This document shows, one piece after another, positions 8,608 through 18,238 of a stretch of DNA of 60,894 nucleotides (its first letter is position 1; each line of letters opens with the position of its first letter). The notes under the pieces were generated by a model. It was given only the letters and a program-made list of their open reading frames with translations, did not search any database and had not been told where the DNA came from. Where the stretch lies: contig VEQH01000017.1 in assembly GCA_018883325.1 (NCBI GenBank), positions 1 to 60,894 on the forward strand, read 5' to 3'. A program made the position numbers and the translations under genes. Source of the stretch: Flavobacteriales bacterium (GTDB taxonomy: Bacteria; Bacteroidota; Bacteroidia; Flavobacteriales_D; Crocinitomicaceae).

Positions 8608-8745
8608 CTATTCCTTGTCGTTATCAGAAAAAGAATCTGATTCTGTTTTTTGAGGTATTGTTAGAACTTTGTAAAAAAAGTAGCCTGTCGCAAAAGTCAC
8701 AATTGACCAAACAGAAACCAATAAAATAAGTGCTGAAGTGTTCAT
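8608..8745 (-). CDS. MetS-like small subunit of the sodium symporter (45 residues)
   Basis: A short reading frame encodes 45 residues beginning MNTSALILLVSVWSIVTFAT. It has one membrane span (about residues 5-27) and an acidic, Ser-rich tail (TESDSFSDNDKE). It starts only four bases after the stop of the NSS transporter gene, which is where small MetS subunits of the MetPS amino-acid importer class are encoded. Size, topology and position fit a MetS-type accessory subunit needed for transport by the large subunit. The function is inferred from context and family resemblance. The gene is below the usual ORF-calling length. Confidence 0.75.
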   Translation of the reverse strand: MNTSALILLVSVWSIVTFATGYFFYKVLTIPQKTESDSFSDNDKE

Positions 8746-8749
8746 AGAT

Positions 8750-10294
8750 TTAGTTTAAAGTGTTTGGTTTTTCAAATGGTTCGTCTGCAGCATATTGAGG
8801 ATTGTTGCGTTTTTTGGCAATGTACACCATCATTGCAACTCCAACAAATAATCCAATTAATAAGAAACGTGCTAACCAACCATAAAAAGAAGTTTCCTTC
8901 GTTGCATTTTCCCAAATTCCAGGTGCAGCGCCAATGAATACAACGATTAAAAACAAAGGCGAAACATACTGAATGATGAATTTAAAAATCGTTGGAACTT
9001 TAATATCAGCACCAGTATTGATTTCTCTCCAACCTTTATCCATTCCAAAAACCCAAGCAAATAAAACGATTTCAATCATTGCAAAAATCACCAATGCAAT
9101 TGTCCCTGCCCAGTAATCGTATTCATTGAATGCATCGGGTGATAAAACACAAGGAATTCCAAGTAACAAAATAATAGATCCAAAAATCCAAGCTCCTGTT
9201 GATTCTTTGATTTTAAAATTATCCTTTAAAAAGCCCATTACTGGCGTTCCCATTGCTAGTGAAGAAGTGATTCCAGCGAAGAATAATAAACCGAACCACA
9301 TTACTCCTGCGAAAATCCCGAATACTCCCCAACCAGAAAATAGTTTTGGTAAAACAGCAAAGCCAATTCCTAAACCAGAACCACCTGATACCATTTCTGT
9401 AACTGCTTCGATACCCAAATATCCAATAGAGATTGGAATAATAACTGCTGAACCTAAAACAACTTCTACGAATTCATTCATCCAACCTGCACTCATAGCA
9501 TTTAGAGCAACGTCTTCTTTTGAATTCAAATAAGAAGCATAACAGTGGATACTTCCCATTCCAAGTGAAAGTGTAAAGAAGATTTGACCTGCGGCTGCTA
9601 CCCAAACTTTAAAACTCCAAATTGAATCAAAATCGGGAGTCCATAAATAATTTAAACCAACTAATCCGTCGTTTACAGCACCACCTGGCTCTGCTTGTAA
9701 AGTTATTCCTGTTACAGCCAAAACAGCACCAAAAGCAAGCAATAAAGGCATTCCAATTTTAGCAACTTTTTCAACACCTCCACTAAGACCTCGAGATAAA
9801 ATCCATGTGTTTAAAAATAAACAAATCATCCAAAAAACTACTGGGTGATTTGTTCCTAATTCAATGTAATTCTTAAAAAATGCACCAACTTCTTCTTGTG
9901 ACATCCCTGTAAAAGCGCCAGTTACTGAGTAATACGCCCAAGAAAGCGCCCAAGATTCTAGGTAGCAATAAAAGGCTGCTACTGCAATGTTTGTAAAGAT
10001 TCCAAACACACCAAAATATTTCCAGTAGGGAGCTTTGCCCATTGCATCAAAAATAAAAGGTGTTGAATGTTGACCATGTTTTCCTCCGTATCTTCCCATC
10101 GACCATTCTACAAAAAGGAGTGGTAAACCCATCAATAAAAAACAAACCAAATATGGAATGATAAAAGCGCCACCGCCATTTTCAATTGCTTGTGCTGGAA
10201 ATCTTAAAAAGTTACCTAAACCAACAGCATTTCCTGCCATTGCTAAAATCAAACCAACTCTAGAGCCCCAACCGGAAGATTGTGTTTTCGTCAT
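8750..10294 (-). CDS. Sodium-dependent NSS-family (SNF) transporter
   Basis: The 514-residue integral membrane protein belongs to the neurotransmitter:sodium symporter family (LeuT fold, about 12 spans), which takes up amino acids using the sodium gradient. The N-terminus contains WGSRVGLILAMAGNAVGLGN then FLRFP, the unwound TM1 region that binds sodium and substrate. TM6 (FFTLSLGMGSIHCYASYL) and TM8 (FAGITSSLAMGTPVMGFL) motifs are present. The small subunit downstream suggests a MetP-like two-component importer of methionine, alanine or similar residues; substrate is inferred. Confidence 0.93.
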   Translation of the reverse strand: MTKTQSSGWGSRVGLILAMAGNAVGLGNFLRFPAQAIENGGGAFIIPYLVCFLLMGLPLLFVEWSMGRYGGKHGQHSTPFIFDAMGKAPYWKYFGVFGIFTNIAVAAFYCYLESWALSWAYYSVTGAFTGMSQEEVGAFFKNYIELGTNHPVVFWMICLFLNTWILSRGLSGGVEKVAKIGMPLLLAFGAVLAVTGITLQAEPGGAVNDGLVGLNYLWTPDFDSIWSFKVWVAAAGQIFFTLSLGMGSIHCYASYLNSKEDVALNAMSAGWMNEFVEVVLGSAVIIPISIGYLGIEAVTEMVSGGSGLGIGFAVLPKLFSGWGVFGIFAGVMWFGLLFFAGITSSLAMGTPVMGFLKDNFKIKESTGAWIFGSIILLLGIPCVLSPDAFNEYDYWAGTIALVIFAMIEIVLFAWVFGMDKGWREINTGADIKVPTIFKFIIQYVSPLFLIVVFIGAAPGIWENATKETSFYGWLARFLLIGLFVGVAMMVYIAKKRNNPQYAADEPFEKPNTLN

Positions 10295-10339
10295 ATTCGT
10301 TTTTTATAGAATGTCAACGAAGATACAATTTTTTTCTTT

Positions 10340-11221
10340 TTAGAGGTATTTAAGTGTTTCTTCTATCGTTTTTGGATTGTAACCCAAGTCGTTTCTTGCT
10401 TTTGTCAAGTCAAATCCTGTTCTTGGAGGACGTTTTGCTGGTTGATTTAAGGTTGAACTATCTGTTTTTGTTAAACTTTCAGTTGATAAGTCGTAATATT
10501 TCGCAACACGTTCAACAATTGAATAAATCGATAAAGTCTCCGGACCTGAAATGTGATAAATGCCGGTTTTACTGAGTTCACAAATACGTAAGCAAGCCCA
10601 CGCCAAATCGTCTGCCCAAGTTGGTGCACGAAATTGGTCGTCAATAATGTTCATTGGTTGACCTTTTGAAAGTGCTTCTTTCGCCCAACAAATAATATTA
10701 TTTCTACTTAAATTGTTTCCAATTCCGTAAACGATAATTGTTCTTACAATAGAATGATTTTTATAATCAGCGTTTAACAAAATAGCTTCTCCGTCAACTT
10801 TTGATTTGGCGTAAACACTCAAGGGATTGGGCGCATCTGTTTCTTTGTAGTTTCCTTTTTCACCATCAAAAATAAAATCAGTTGAAAGCAATTGGAAGTG
10901 CGCATTGATTTTTTGTGCCGCTTCAAATAAATAATTCGTTGCCGTAACATTCACTAATTCACATTCCGCTGGATTTAATTCACACGCATCGACATTTGTG
11001 ATAGCTGCTGTGTGAATTACATGCGTTGGTTTGAAATCAGAAAACACTTTTTCAATGGCACTTGCATCACAAATATCTAAAGATTGGTAATACTCGCTTG
11101 GACAATCTGGATTTCTATTTTCACCTTTCGATGTTGCAAGAAATGTAATTCCTTTTTTAATTGCTTGACTAACGATTTTTTGACCTAATAAACCGTTACT
11201 TCCAGTGATTAATATTTTCAT
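10340..11221 (-). CDS. SDR-family sugar nucleotide reductase (RfbD-like)
   Basis: The 293-residue protein is an NAD(P)-binding extended SDR of the dTDP-4-dehydrorhamnose reductase type. The Rossmann motif GSNGLLGQKIV is at residues 7-17. HTAAITNVDACELNP and the YAKSKVDGE active-site Tyr/Lys pair are intact. RfbD makes dTDP-L-rhamnose for surface polysaccharides, but no other rhamnose genes are adjacent, so the substrate may differ. It is flanked by a 100-base gap upstream that holds nothing clear. Confidence 0.85.
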   Translation of the reverse strand: MKILITGSNGLLGQKIVSQAIKKGITFLATSKGENRNPDCPSEYYQSLDICDASAIEKVFSDFKPTHVIHTAAITNVDACELNPAECELVNVTATNYLFEAAQKINAHFQLLSTDFIFDGEKGNYKETDAPNPLSVYAKSKVDGEAILLNADYKNHSIVRTIIVYGIGNNLSRNNIICWAKEALSKGQPMNIIDDQFRAPTWADDLAWACLRICELSKTGIYHISGPETLSIYSIVERVAKYYDLSTESLTKTDSSTLNQPAKRPPRTGFDLTKARNDLGYNPKTIEETLKYL

Positions 11222-11322
11222 TTAATAGTTATTGGTAAGTTAAATAATTGGTTGACTTTTTACTGCAAATAGTTAATTATATAGAAATTAAAAATGTGAT
11301 TTTGATAAACTGATTTTAGCGT

Positions 11323-11562
11323 TTACAGCTCCCATATTGATTTTTTACGCTTTGGTTGAAAGGTGAAATAATGTTTATGCTCTAAAATCCAAGCCATAAT
11401 TAGGTACAATAATACTGGTGAACCTAATGCAACAAATGAAAAATAGATAAACCCAAGACGAACTTTTGAACTGTTAATGCCAAGTTTTCTTGCCCACCAA
11501 GCACAAACTCCAAAGGATTGCATTTCAAAGAAAAAAACGATTTTCTGAAGGAGTCTTTTCAT
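11323..11562 (-). CDS. PspC-domain small membrane protein
   Basis: This 79-residue protein matches the PspC family, a small membrane domain named after phage shock protein C. Typical are the FGVCAWWARKLGINSSKVRL segment and the hydrophobic FIYFSFVALGSPVLLYLIMA span. It overlaps the stop of the DUF2851 gene by four bases (ATGA type), so the two are translationally coupled. No other psp genes are nearby. A role in envelope stress is only inferred from the domain name. Confidence 0.8.
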   Translation of the reverse strand: MKRLLQKIVFFFEMQSFGVCAWWARKLGINSSKVRLGFIYFSFVALGSPVLLYLIMAWILEHKHYFTFQPKRKKSIWEL

Positions 11563-12692
11563 GGATTCAAAATTTTAATTCCAACAGTGCAGTTTAAACA
11601 TTGTTTTCGATTGCAAAATTGCTGATAAATTTCCAAAGCAGCTTGCGAATCAAAGGCAGATTTAGAGTCAACTTTTATATTTTTCCAATTCTTAACAAAA
11701 ACATTCGTCTCAGCAGGCAGCATCTTCAAAAGTGAAATAGCTTGATCTTGAAAGTTAATTTTACTTGAAACATCCGTTGAAATCCCAAATAAAAAAGGAA
11801 CTACAGCATTTATAATAAAATTTGAAAAAAGTAATTTGTCATAAATTCCGTTTTGCTTAAAAGAATGTTCAAAAAAACGAATGAGCTCGGTCGGATTTAA
11901 CGAAAACCAATTACTGTCAAATTCATAGTTAAAAATGAAAACGGCAAATTGTTCAACGCGTTTTGGAACATTTGAGGAAGATCGAAAGCCTTTTGTTTTC
12001 CATTGAATCCGCAAGTGACTTTCATCTGAAAAAGCCAAGAAATTAATTCTACTAACAAATTCATCCAATGAAAATTCATGAAGCGTTTCCCAATCAATTG
12101 AATTTAAAAGTTGCTCAAAAGGTTGTTGATTGGTATTTGAACCAAAAGCTCTTGCTACAAATTGAAGAAATACATTGGACAAATTAGTTGCTGAATCAAC
12201 ATGGAAATAGGCTGCTTTTCTAGTTAGTCGATTGATGATTGCTCTATTTTTCATATTTTCCCAATAAGCATTAGGAATTGAATGAAAATGACTTTCGCAC
12301 GGAATTTTCGCTTTGTTTTTTTGAAGAAATTGATATTGCTTAAAATGACTTGTATCAATCCAATCTTTGAGCTCTAGTGTGGGTAAGACTCTTCCGTTTT
12401 GAATAACTTCGCAATCTGCATTGTAAACGACATGAAGAATAACATTGTCGTAATTTGCATCAAAATGATGTTTGTGTTTGTACCAATCTGAAGCGTTTAC
12501 ATGCATTTCAATGGAACCAAACCAAGTTAATTGATCTAACTCAATCGAACCATCTTTAAAATCTGGTCCATTTTCAAATTCGTTATAACTACCAAAGTCC
12601 TTGATTGAAAATTCTCTTCCATCAACTAAATTCATTTGATGAAAAGGTAAGCGCTTCAATTTCCATAAATAGTGTAGGTAAAGTTCATTCAT
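11559..12692 (-). CDS. DUF2851 family protein
   Basis: The 377-residue protein matches the Bacteroidota-specific DUF2851 family of unknown function. Recognisable features are ELYLHYLWKLKRLPF at the start, the segment NGPDFKDGSIELDQLTWFGS, EMHVNASDWYKHKHH and a C-terminal Cys pair (CNRKQCLNCTVG). The His/Asp/Glu-rich block at about residues 40-90 could bind metal, but this is speculation. No signal peptide is seen. It is coupled to the PspC gene downstream. Confidence 0.85.
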   Translation of the reverse strand: MNELYLHYLWKLKRLPFHQMNLVDGREFSIKDFGSYNEFENGPDFKDGSIELDQLTWFGSIEMHVNASDWYKHKHHFDANYDNVILHVVYNADCEVIQNGRVLPTLELKDWIDTSHFKQYQFLQKNKAKIPCESHFHSIPNAYWENMKNRAIINRLTRKAAYFHVDSATNLSNVFLQFVARAFGSNTNQQPFEQLLNSIDWETLHEFSLDEFVSRINFLAFSDESHLRIQWKTKGFRSSSNVPKRVEQFAVFIFNYEFDSNWFSLNPTELIRFFEHSFKQNGIYDKLLFSNFIINAVVPFLFGISTDVSSKINFQDQAISLLKMLPAETNVFVKNWKNIKVDSKSAFDSQAALEIYQQFCNRKQCLNCTVGIKILNP

Positions 12693-12719
12693 AAAAGGTA
12701 ATTACTCTTATGAATTTAA

Positions 12720-12747
12720 TAAAAAAAAGCGTCCCGAAGAACGCTTT
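12720..12747 (-). terminator. Intrinsic terminator after the PorE-like gene
   Basis: On the minus strand a 7-bp stem (AAAGCGT / ACGCTTT) with an eight-base loop is followed by a run of T. It lies about 20 bases beyond the stop of the PorE-like gene. Confidence 0.75.
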
Positions 12748-12767
12748 CACTTATTTTTAATTGTCGA

Positions 12768-14927
12768 TTATCTCGGAAGAGGATCGGTATAAACTTTGTA
12801 TTTTGGATCTGCAGGCGGTGCTGTTGCAGGATCAAATTCTAAAGGAACATCTGTTGTTCCTGGTTGGAATACAACTTTAACTGTTGTTCTACGATTGATT
12901 TGGTGTAATCTTTCAAATTTAGCTTTATCAGTTGTTTTAAATTGATTGATATAAGCCTCAGTCAACACTTGTTCAACTCCTTTTTCGTCGATCCATTTTG
13001 CTGGTTCAGCTTCACCACGACCAATTGGTTTAATTCTTCTTGGGTCGATTCCTTTTTGGTCAACTAAATAATTGTACACCGCTTTAGCACGATTTTCAGA
13101 CAAGGCTTGGTTGTGAATTTCAGTATCACGTGCATCCGTGTGAGAATATAATTCAATAACTAAAGATGGATTATCTTTCAATAGATTTTCCAAGAATTTC
13201 AATGAATCCAATGACATACAAGTAGCGTCGTTGATAAATGACCATTTATCCAATGGGTAACGTACCTCTGGAGTTCTAATTTCAATTGGAATTAATGGAA
13301 TTTCAATCAAGAAACTTTGGCTGTTATCCAAACCTTTGGTTGTAAATTTAGCTCCGTTTTTGTCTGTGAAATAACGTGCTTTACTAGCTTTGATTTGATA
13401 ATCGTTACCTTCAGTGATATAACGCGATTTATCTTTTCTTTCTACCCATTTCTCAGTACGTCCTGTTTTGTCAGTTGTACCTTCCCAAGTTTGACCGTTA
13501 ACTTCAGTAACCACAACTTTTGCTCCTTCGATTTTCTTGTTTTTGTTTCCTAATTCGTAAACAACAACTCTCAAATCATAAAGGTTTGGTGGAACACTGT
13601 AGCTCCAAATGTCTGGAGTATATTCAACACTTGTGCTGGTTTTTCTTTCTGAAGTAAAGAATCCAGATTTACCGTCAAAGTCACACATTGCATAATCGTT
13701 TCCTGGTGAATTGAATGGTGTACCTATGTTTTTAGGGTTGATCCATTTATTTTCTGTACCTACTCTTTCAGCAGAGAAAATATCTAAACCACCGATTCCT
13801 GGTAAACCGTCACTAGCAAAAAACAATTGACCTTTTGGCCCTAATGAAGGGAATAACTCGTTTCCACCTGTGTTAAAGATTGGACCCATGTTTTTTGGAA
13901 TTGAATCCCAAACTTTATCTCTTTTGTTGTAGTTTACATACCACAAGTCACGACCACCGAAGCTTTTTTCTCCAAGGCTGTTTTCAACCATATCAGAAGC
14001 AAAAATCATCATCATTCCATCTTCAGTTACACAAGGGTGACCAACTGAAACTGTATCGTTAGATTTTAAAATGATTTTTGTGATATTATCAAAATCTTCA
14101 CCGTTCAAGTCTGCCATCCAAATATCACAACCTAATTGTGCTTTTTGTCTGTTTGGACATCTTGTGAAGTACATTGTTTTTTTCTTCGCATCAAAACAAA
14201 CTGAACCTTCATTTTCAGCTGTGTTAATTATTCCTTTTGTATCAATAGATTTTACATTGATTGGATTCATTTTATCGTCGTATTCTGCAACGAAGATATC
14301 CATATATTTCTGACCTGTAATTGGGTCTCTGTCTTTTCCGAAAGCATCTTCTCTACTTGAAGAAAAATAAATTTTCTTTCCTTTTTTATCTACAAAAGAT
14401 GGAGCCATGTCAAATTCTTTTGTGTTGATTTTTGTTTCACATTTTGCAACGATTTTCGACTCAAACTCTTCGAAACCTTTGAATGTTTCACAACCAGCAA
14501 TTAATGCATCGATTTCTTTTTGTTTAGACTCTGGAGCAACACGTTTGTATTCTTTGTATGTTTTTGCTGCACCTGCAAAGTCTTTCAACATTCTCTGCAT
14601 ATTTGCTTTGTAATAATAAATGTCTGGCTTAATGTCGAAATATCTCAATTCTAAACACACACCATACCATTCGTTCGCTTTTTCGTAACGTTCCATGTTT
14701 CGGTAAGATTCTGCAACTTTGAAAGCCATGTCTCCTTTTTGTTTCAAAGAGCCTTTCACTCCCAATTTTTTGAAAGCGTCTTCACATTTCGGAGCTGCTT
14801 CAAAATAATTTCCAGAATTGAATGCGAAGTTAGCTTCACGAACGTACTTAGGATCTTGTTTTTCTTGCGAATAAACGTTCGTTATTCCTAATACAAATAA
14901 TGAGAATAATAAAATTAGATGTTTCAT
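12768..14927 (-). CDS. PorE-like OmpA-family protein with TPR, PD40 propeller and CRD domains
   Basis: This 719-residue secreted protein has a signal peptide (MKHLILLFSLFVLGITNVYS), TPR-like helices at about 25-140, a WD40/PD40-type propeller at about 165-445 (repeats such as GKKIYFSSSREDAFGKD and GKQLFFASDGLPGIGGLD-like blades), and a carboxypeptidase-regulatory-like domain at about 455-560. A C-terminal OmpA peptidoglycan-binding domain follows at about 590-705 (YSHTDARDTEIHNQALSENR). This domain order is that of PorE, the T9SS component that anchors the outer-membrane machinery to peptidoglycan. Paralogues with this architecture are common in Bacteroidota, so the assignment to T9SS itself is probable, not certain. 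Confidence 0.8.
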   Translation of the reverse strand: MKHLILLFSLFVLGITNVYSQEKQDPKYVREANFAFNSGNYFEAAPKCEDAFKKLGVKGSLKQKGDMAFKVAESYRNMERYEKANEWYGVCLELRYFDIKPDIYYYKANMQRMLKDFAGAAKTYKEYKRVAPESKQKEIDALIAGCETFKGFEEFESKIVAKCETKINTKEFDMAPSFVDKKGKKIYFSSSREDAFGKDRDPITGQKYMDIFVAEYDDKMNPINVKSIDTKGIINTAENEGSVCFDAKKKTMYFTRCPNRQKAQLGCDIWMADLNGEDFDNITKIILKSNDTVSVGHPCVTEDGMMMIFASDMVENSLGEKSFGGRDLWYVNYNKRDKVWDSIPKNMGPIFNTGGNELFPSLGPKGQLFFASDGLPGIGGLDIFSAERVGTENKWINPKNIGTPFNSPGNDYAMCDFDGKSGFFTSERKTSTSVEYTPDIWSYSVPPNLYDLRVVVYELGNKNKKIEGAKVVVTEVNGQTWEGTTDKTGRTEKWVERKDKSRYITEGNDYQIKASKARYFTDKNGAKFTTKGLDNSQSFLIEIPLIPIEIRTPEVRYPLDKWSFINDATCMSLDSLKFLENLLKDNPSLVIELYSHTDARDTEIHNQALSENRAKAVYNYLVDQKGIDPRRIKPIGRGEAEPAKWIDEKGVEQVLTEAYINQFKTTDKAKFERLHQINRRTTVKVVFQPGTTDVPLEFDPATAPPADPKYKVYTDPLPR

Positions 14928-14966
14928 GATGGTTTATTTTACTTGACTTTTTTTTGTCGAGGTCAA

Positions 14967-14974
14967 CAAAAATA
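14967..14974 (-). promoter_or_regulatory. -7 element of the PorE-like gene
   Basis: On the minus strand this reads TATTTTTG, an exact TAnnTTTG match, 39 bases upstream of the ATG. It is followed downstream by an imperfect TTGAC/GTCAA inverted repeat in the leader (14944-14966). Confidence 0.5.
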
Positions 14975-14982
14975 ATAAAAAT

Positions 14983-16017
14983 TTAATTTGATACGCTATA
15001 ATTCCGCCATCTCGACAATAAGTCTGTGAAATTTGAAGGAAGTTCGGAGTCAAACGAGAGGTGTTTTTTAGTGTTCGGTTGCACAAAGCCTAGTGTTTTA
15101 GCATGGAGTGCTTGACCTGGTAAAAGTTCAAAACAATTTTCAACAAATCGCTTGTATGCGTTTGATAATGTGCCTTTTAGTATTTTATTTCCACCATATT
15201 CTAGGTCGTTGAAAAGTGGATTTCCGAGGTGTTGAAAGTGGGCTCTAATCTGATGTGTCCGACCTGTTTCAAGCTTACATTCTACCAAAGTAACATACCC
15301 AAATCTTTCTAGAATTTTATAGTGAGTAACAGCATGTTTGCCATAATCTCCGTTCGGAAACACGGTCATCACCTTTCTGTTCTTCAATGACCTACCAATA
15401 TTTCCTGTAATTGTTCCACCTTCTTTAAGGTCTCCCCATACCAATGCATAATAATGGCGTTTGGTGGTTCGGTCAAAAAATTGCTTTGCTAAATGTGTTA
15501 AGGCCATTTCAGTTTTGGCAACTACCAACAATCCTGTTGTATGTTTATCAATGCGATGTACTAAACCGGGACGACCGAAATAGTCAGAAGGTGGTTTTGG
15601 TAAGTTATCAATATGGTAAACTAAAGCATTAACTAATGTGTCTTTGTAGTTTCCATATCCGGGGTGAACGACCATGTTTGCTGGTTTATTAACCACTAAT
15701 AAATCGTCATCTTCATAAGCAATTTCAATCGGAATATTCTGTGGAATCAGCGTAATTTCACGTACAGGGTAAGGTAAAACGATGGCTATTTCATCTCCAG
15801 GTTTTACTTTGTAATTTTGTTTTACGGGTTTCCCATTGACGTGAATATTGCCATTTTTGGCAGAACATTGGATTTTATTTCGAGAAGTATTCGGAACCCG
15901 ATCTATTAAAAATTTATCTATCCTAATTACGACTTGACCAGGGTCGGCCTTGAACTTGTAATGTTCATATAATTCTTCTTCCTCAATTTCACTTTCAGCG
16001 TTGAAATCTTCCGTCAT
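14983..16017 (-). CDS. rluD: RluA-family 23S rRNA pseudouridine synthase (RluD-like)
   Basis: The 344-residue enzyme has an N-terminal S4 RNA-binding domain (about residues 28-90, IDKFLIDRVPNTSRNKIQCS) and a pseudouridine synthase domain. The catalytic motif HRIDKHTTGLLVVAKT carries the essential Asp. LETGRTHQIRAHFQHLGNPL is also typical of the RluD subgroup, which modifies helix 69 of 23S rRNA. The ATG overlaps the stop of the upstream T9SS cargo gene by four bases, giving the operon PASTA protein, cargo protein, RluD. Confidence 0.92.
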   Translation of the reverse strand: MTEDFNAESEIEEEELYEHYKFKADPGQVVIRIDKFLIDRVPNTSRNKIQCSAKNGNIHVNGKPVKQNYKVKPGDEIAIVLPYPVREITLIPQNIPIEIAYEDDDLLVVNKPANMVVHPGYGNYKDTLVNALVYHIDNLPKPPSDYFGRPGLVHRIDKHTTGLLVVAKTEMALTHLAKQFFDRTTKRHYYALVWGDLKEGGTITGNIGRSLKNRKVMTVFPNGDYGKHAVTHYKILERFGYVTLVECKLETGRTHQIRAHFQHLGNPLFNDLEYGGNKILKGTLSNAYKRFVENCFELLPGQALHAKTLGFVQPNTKKHLSFDSELPSNFTDLLSRWRNYSVSN

Positions 16018-18215
16018 AACTTAATGAACTTAGCTGTTTTTGAGCTGATTGAAGGAACAGAAACAAAATAAATTCCTTTTGTTAAATCTCCAATTGCTAT
16101 TGATTTTCCAATTTCTTGTTTAACAATTCTACCAAAGCTATCGTAGATGATTACTTCTTCGTTTTCACTTTCAAGTTGAATCGAAATAATGTCTGTTGCT
16201 GGATTTGGATAAATTGTCAGTTTCTGTTCAACGATTTCAGGAACGCTAAGAACAGCATCTAATTGCGTTGAGAAAATTGGTCGAATCATTGCTGAACCAG
16301 GGAACGGAGAAGTCAACCAAGTGTTTCCGCCATTTACACTGTATTTAATTGTATTTGAATGATCAATGTTTCTGTCTAAACCTAAATTTAAACGGTCTCC
16401 TTCTAATTGTCTCCAACCTACAAAAAAGGAAGTTCCAACAGCTATTTTTGCTGTATCGGTAAAATAATAAGTCAAAAATTGATTGGGACCATTTCCGTAC
16501 AAAGGTGAACGCGGGAAGAAAACATCATCTTCGTATAATACTTCTCCAGGTTTGCCATTGTTTTCATCCCAAACAGTAAGCAAGAAAAGGTTATTGCTAA
16601 CATCATTTACTGATGGAACAAAGTTCATCGCCACTCCAATTAAGGAATCTGCTTCATAAGCATCGTAACGAATTGCTAAACGAGCTTGAACACCTGTTGG
16701 TCCAAAAGCGGCTTCTGCTGAACCATCATCGTAGCTGTAATAATTATAAAATTCTTGTAAAAACTCCGTTGAGTCGTTTTGTGTGAAATTTGGAAATTGC
16801 GCTGAAGCATTTGCTTTCACCTCAAAAACTTGTTGGTTTCCAACTAAGCTTTTATTGAATTCAGTACCAGTAGAAAAGTTGTGATAGCTCGTGTGGGTTG
16901 TTCTTGGAGCGAAGTTGATTTCTTGTTCTGCAAGTGTAAATCCTTGTAAAGTAAATGTACCTTGCGGCGTGCCATTTTGCGATATTACAACTTGTCCGTT
17001 TTGGTAATTCTCTGGATTTTGACTTCCATTGTGAACTAAGACCAAAAGAGAATCCGTCATTTTATTGTCCGAACTATTTTTGTAATGATCCCAAGGTGCA
17101 GAAGTATATGTTTTTAACAAAGAATTTAATGGATAAACGAAAGCAAAATCTTTAAAAAGCGTATCGTCAAAGTAAGAAAGTGCTCTCAAATGAACGTAAT
17201 CAATATGGAAATGATCTAAAGCACCGGCAAGTGAACCATAATTTTTGAATCGAAATTGAAATGCTTTTTTCAGGTATTTAGAATTGGTAATAGGCAGATG
17301 AACAGCTTTAAAAGGGTGAACAGTATCGCCATTTACACTCCAAACGTGGAACCATTGATCGAGTTCTGGCGCATAAAATTCGAGCACCAAAGAATCCGTT
17401 GCTTCTGGAATATCTCCTAATCCTTCTGGTTGATACAGAAAGCTAAAATAGATGGAGTCATTTGCTGAGTAAGTGCTTAAATCTAACGGTTTTGATGTCA
17501 ATCTATCTGCATAATTTGTTGAAGTTGAACCAATTTGATAAGGATAACCACTTTCATCTAAACCATCAAATGTGACCACTCCTAAGGTTCTAGGATTAAC
17601 TGCATATCGGAAATTATGGTAAGTGTAATTATCAATCCAAAGTTTTGATGGGTCGTTGACTGGTGCAAAAAATTGACGAGCAACATCTTGGAAATAAGTT
17701 GGATTTGTTAACCAAACAGTATCAGGAAGATCTTCGATTCCTAGCGTGTCATAGATGTAATAAGGAGGATATAAATCTAGCGTTTCGTATTGCACAGGAT
17801 ACTGACTCAAATCACCAACTTTCACTTGAATTATTGGAAAAACAGTATCTGAAAAAGTACTTGTCAGTGTATTGTAATATCTTCTAAAAGTTGGTTGCTC
17901 TGTAAATTTTGCATTTGCAGAAAGCGCTTCTTGTGTTGCTGGATTTAACAAGCGATAATGCAAAGTACTGTATATTCCTGGTAAATTGTAATCTAAAACG
18001 TAATCTTGAAATTTGTTTGTTGAAAATTCATCCAAAAAAGGAAGTTGCAAGGTATCTGGTAGGTAAATAATCGTACTGTCAAATGTCGCACCACCTAATT
18101 TAGTTGTGAATTTTGGAACAGATGAAATACTTGAATTCTGCATCAAAGGGCCGATTTCCATTCCTTGAGAAAACACAAAATTTGCAAGTAAAATAAAGGC
18201 AAAAAGAAGACGCAT
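16014..18215 (-). CDS. T9SS type A sorting-domain secreted protein
   Basis: This 733-residue protein has a signal peptide (MRLLFAFILLANFVFSQG) and a C-terminal type A sorting domain of about 75 residues (KLTIYPNPATDIISIQ ... GKSIAIGDLTKGIYFVSV). It is therefore exported by Sec and then across the outer membrane by T9SS. The central part is rich in Tyr, Asp and Asn and looks like beta-sandwich; I recognise no enzymatic domain. It is coupled to rluD and preceded by the PASTA gene. A cell-surface or structural role is inferred. Confidence 0.85.
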   Translation of the reverse strand: MRLLFAFILLANFVFSQGMEIGPLMQNSSISSVPKFTTKLGGATFDSTIIYLPDTLQLPFLDEFSTNKFQDYVLDYNLPGIYSTLHYRLLNPATQEALSANAKFTEQPTFRRYYNTLTSTFSDTVFPIIQVKVGDLSQYPVQYETLDLYPPYYIYDTLGIEDLPDTVWLTNPTYFQDVARQFFAPVNDPSKLWIDNYTYHNFRYAVNPRTLGVVTFDGLDESGYPYQIGSTSTNYADRLTSKPLDLSTYSANDSIYFSFLYQPEGLGDIPEATDSLVLEFYAPELDQWFHVWSVNGDTVHPFKAVHLPITNSKYLKKAFQFRFKNYGSLAGALDHFHIDYVHLRALSYFDDTLFKDFAFVYPLNSLLKTYTSAPWDHYKNSSDNKMTDSLLVLVHNGSQNPENYQNGQVVISQNGTPQGTFTLQGFTLAEQEINFAPRTTHTSYHNFSTGTEFNKSLVGNQQVFEVKANASAQFPNFTQNDSTEFLQEFYNYYSYDDGSAEAAFGPTGVQARLAIRYDAYEADSLIGVAMNFVPSVNDVSNNLFLLTVWDENNGKPGEVLYEDDVFFPRSPLYGNGPNQFLTYYFTDTAKIAVGTSFFVGWRQLEGDRLNLGLDRNIDHSNTIKYSVNGGNTWLTSPFPGSAMIRPIFSTQLDAVLSVPEIVEQKLTIYPNPATDIISIQLESENEEVIIYDSFGRIVKQEIGKSIAIGDLTKGIYFVSVPSISSKTAKFIKL

Positions 18216-18238
18216 GAAGGCTTTTGTTTAAGTTCGTA

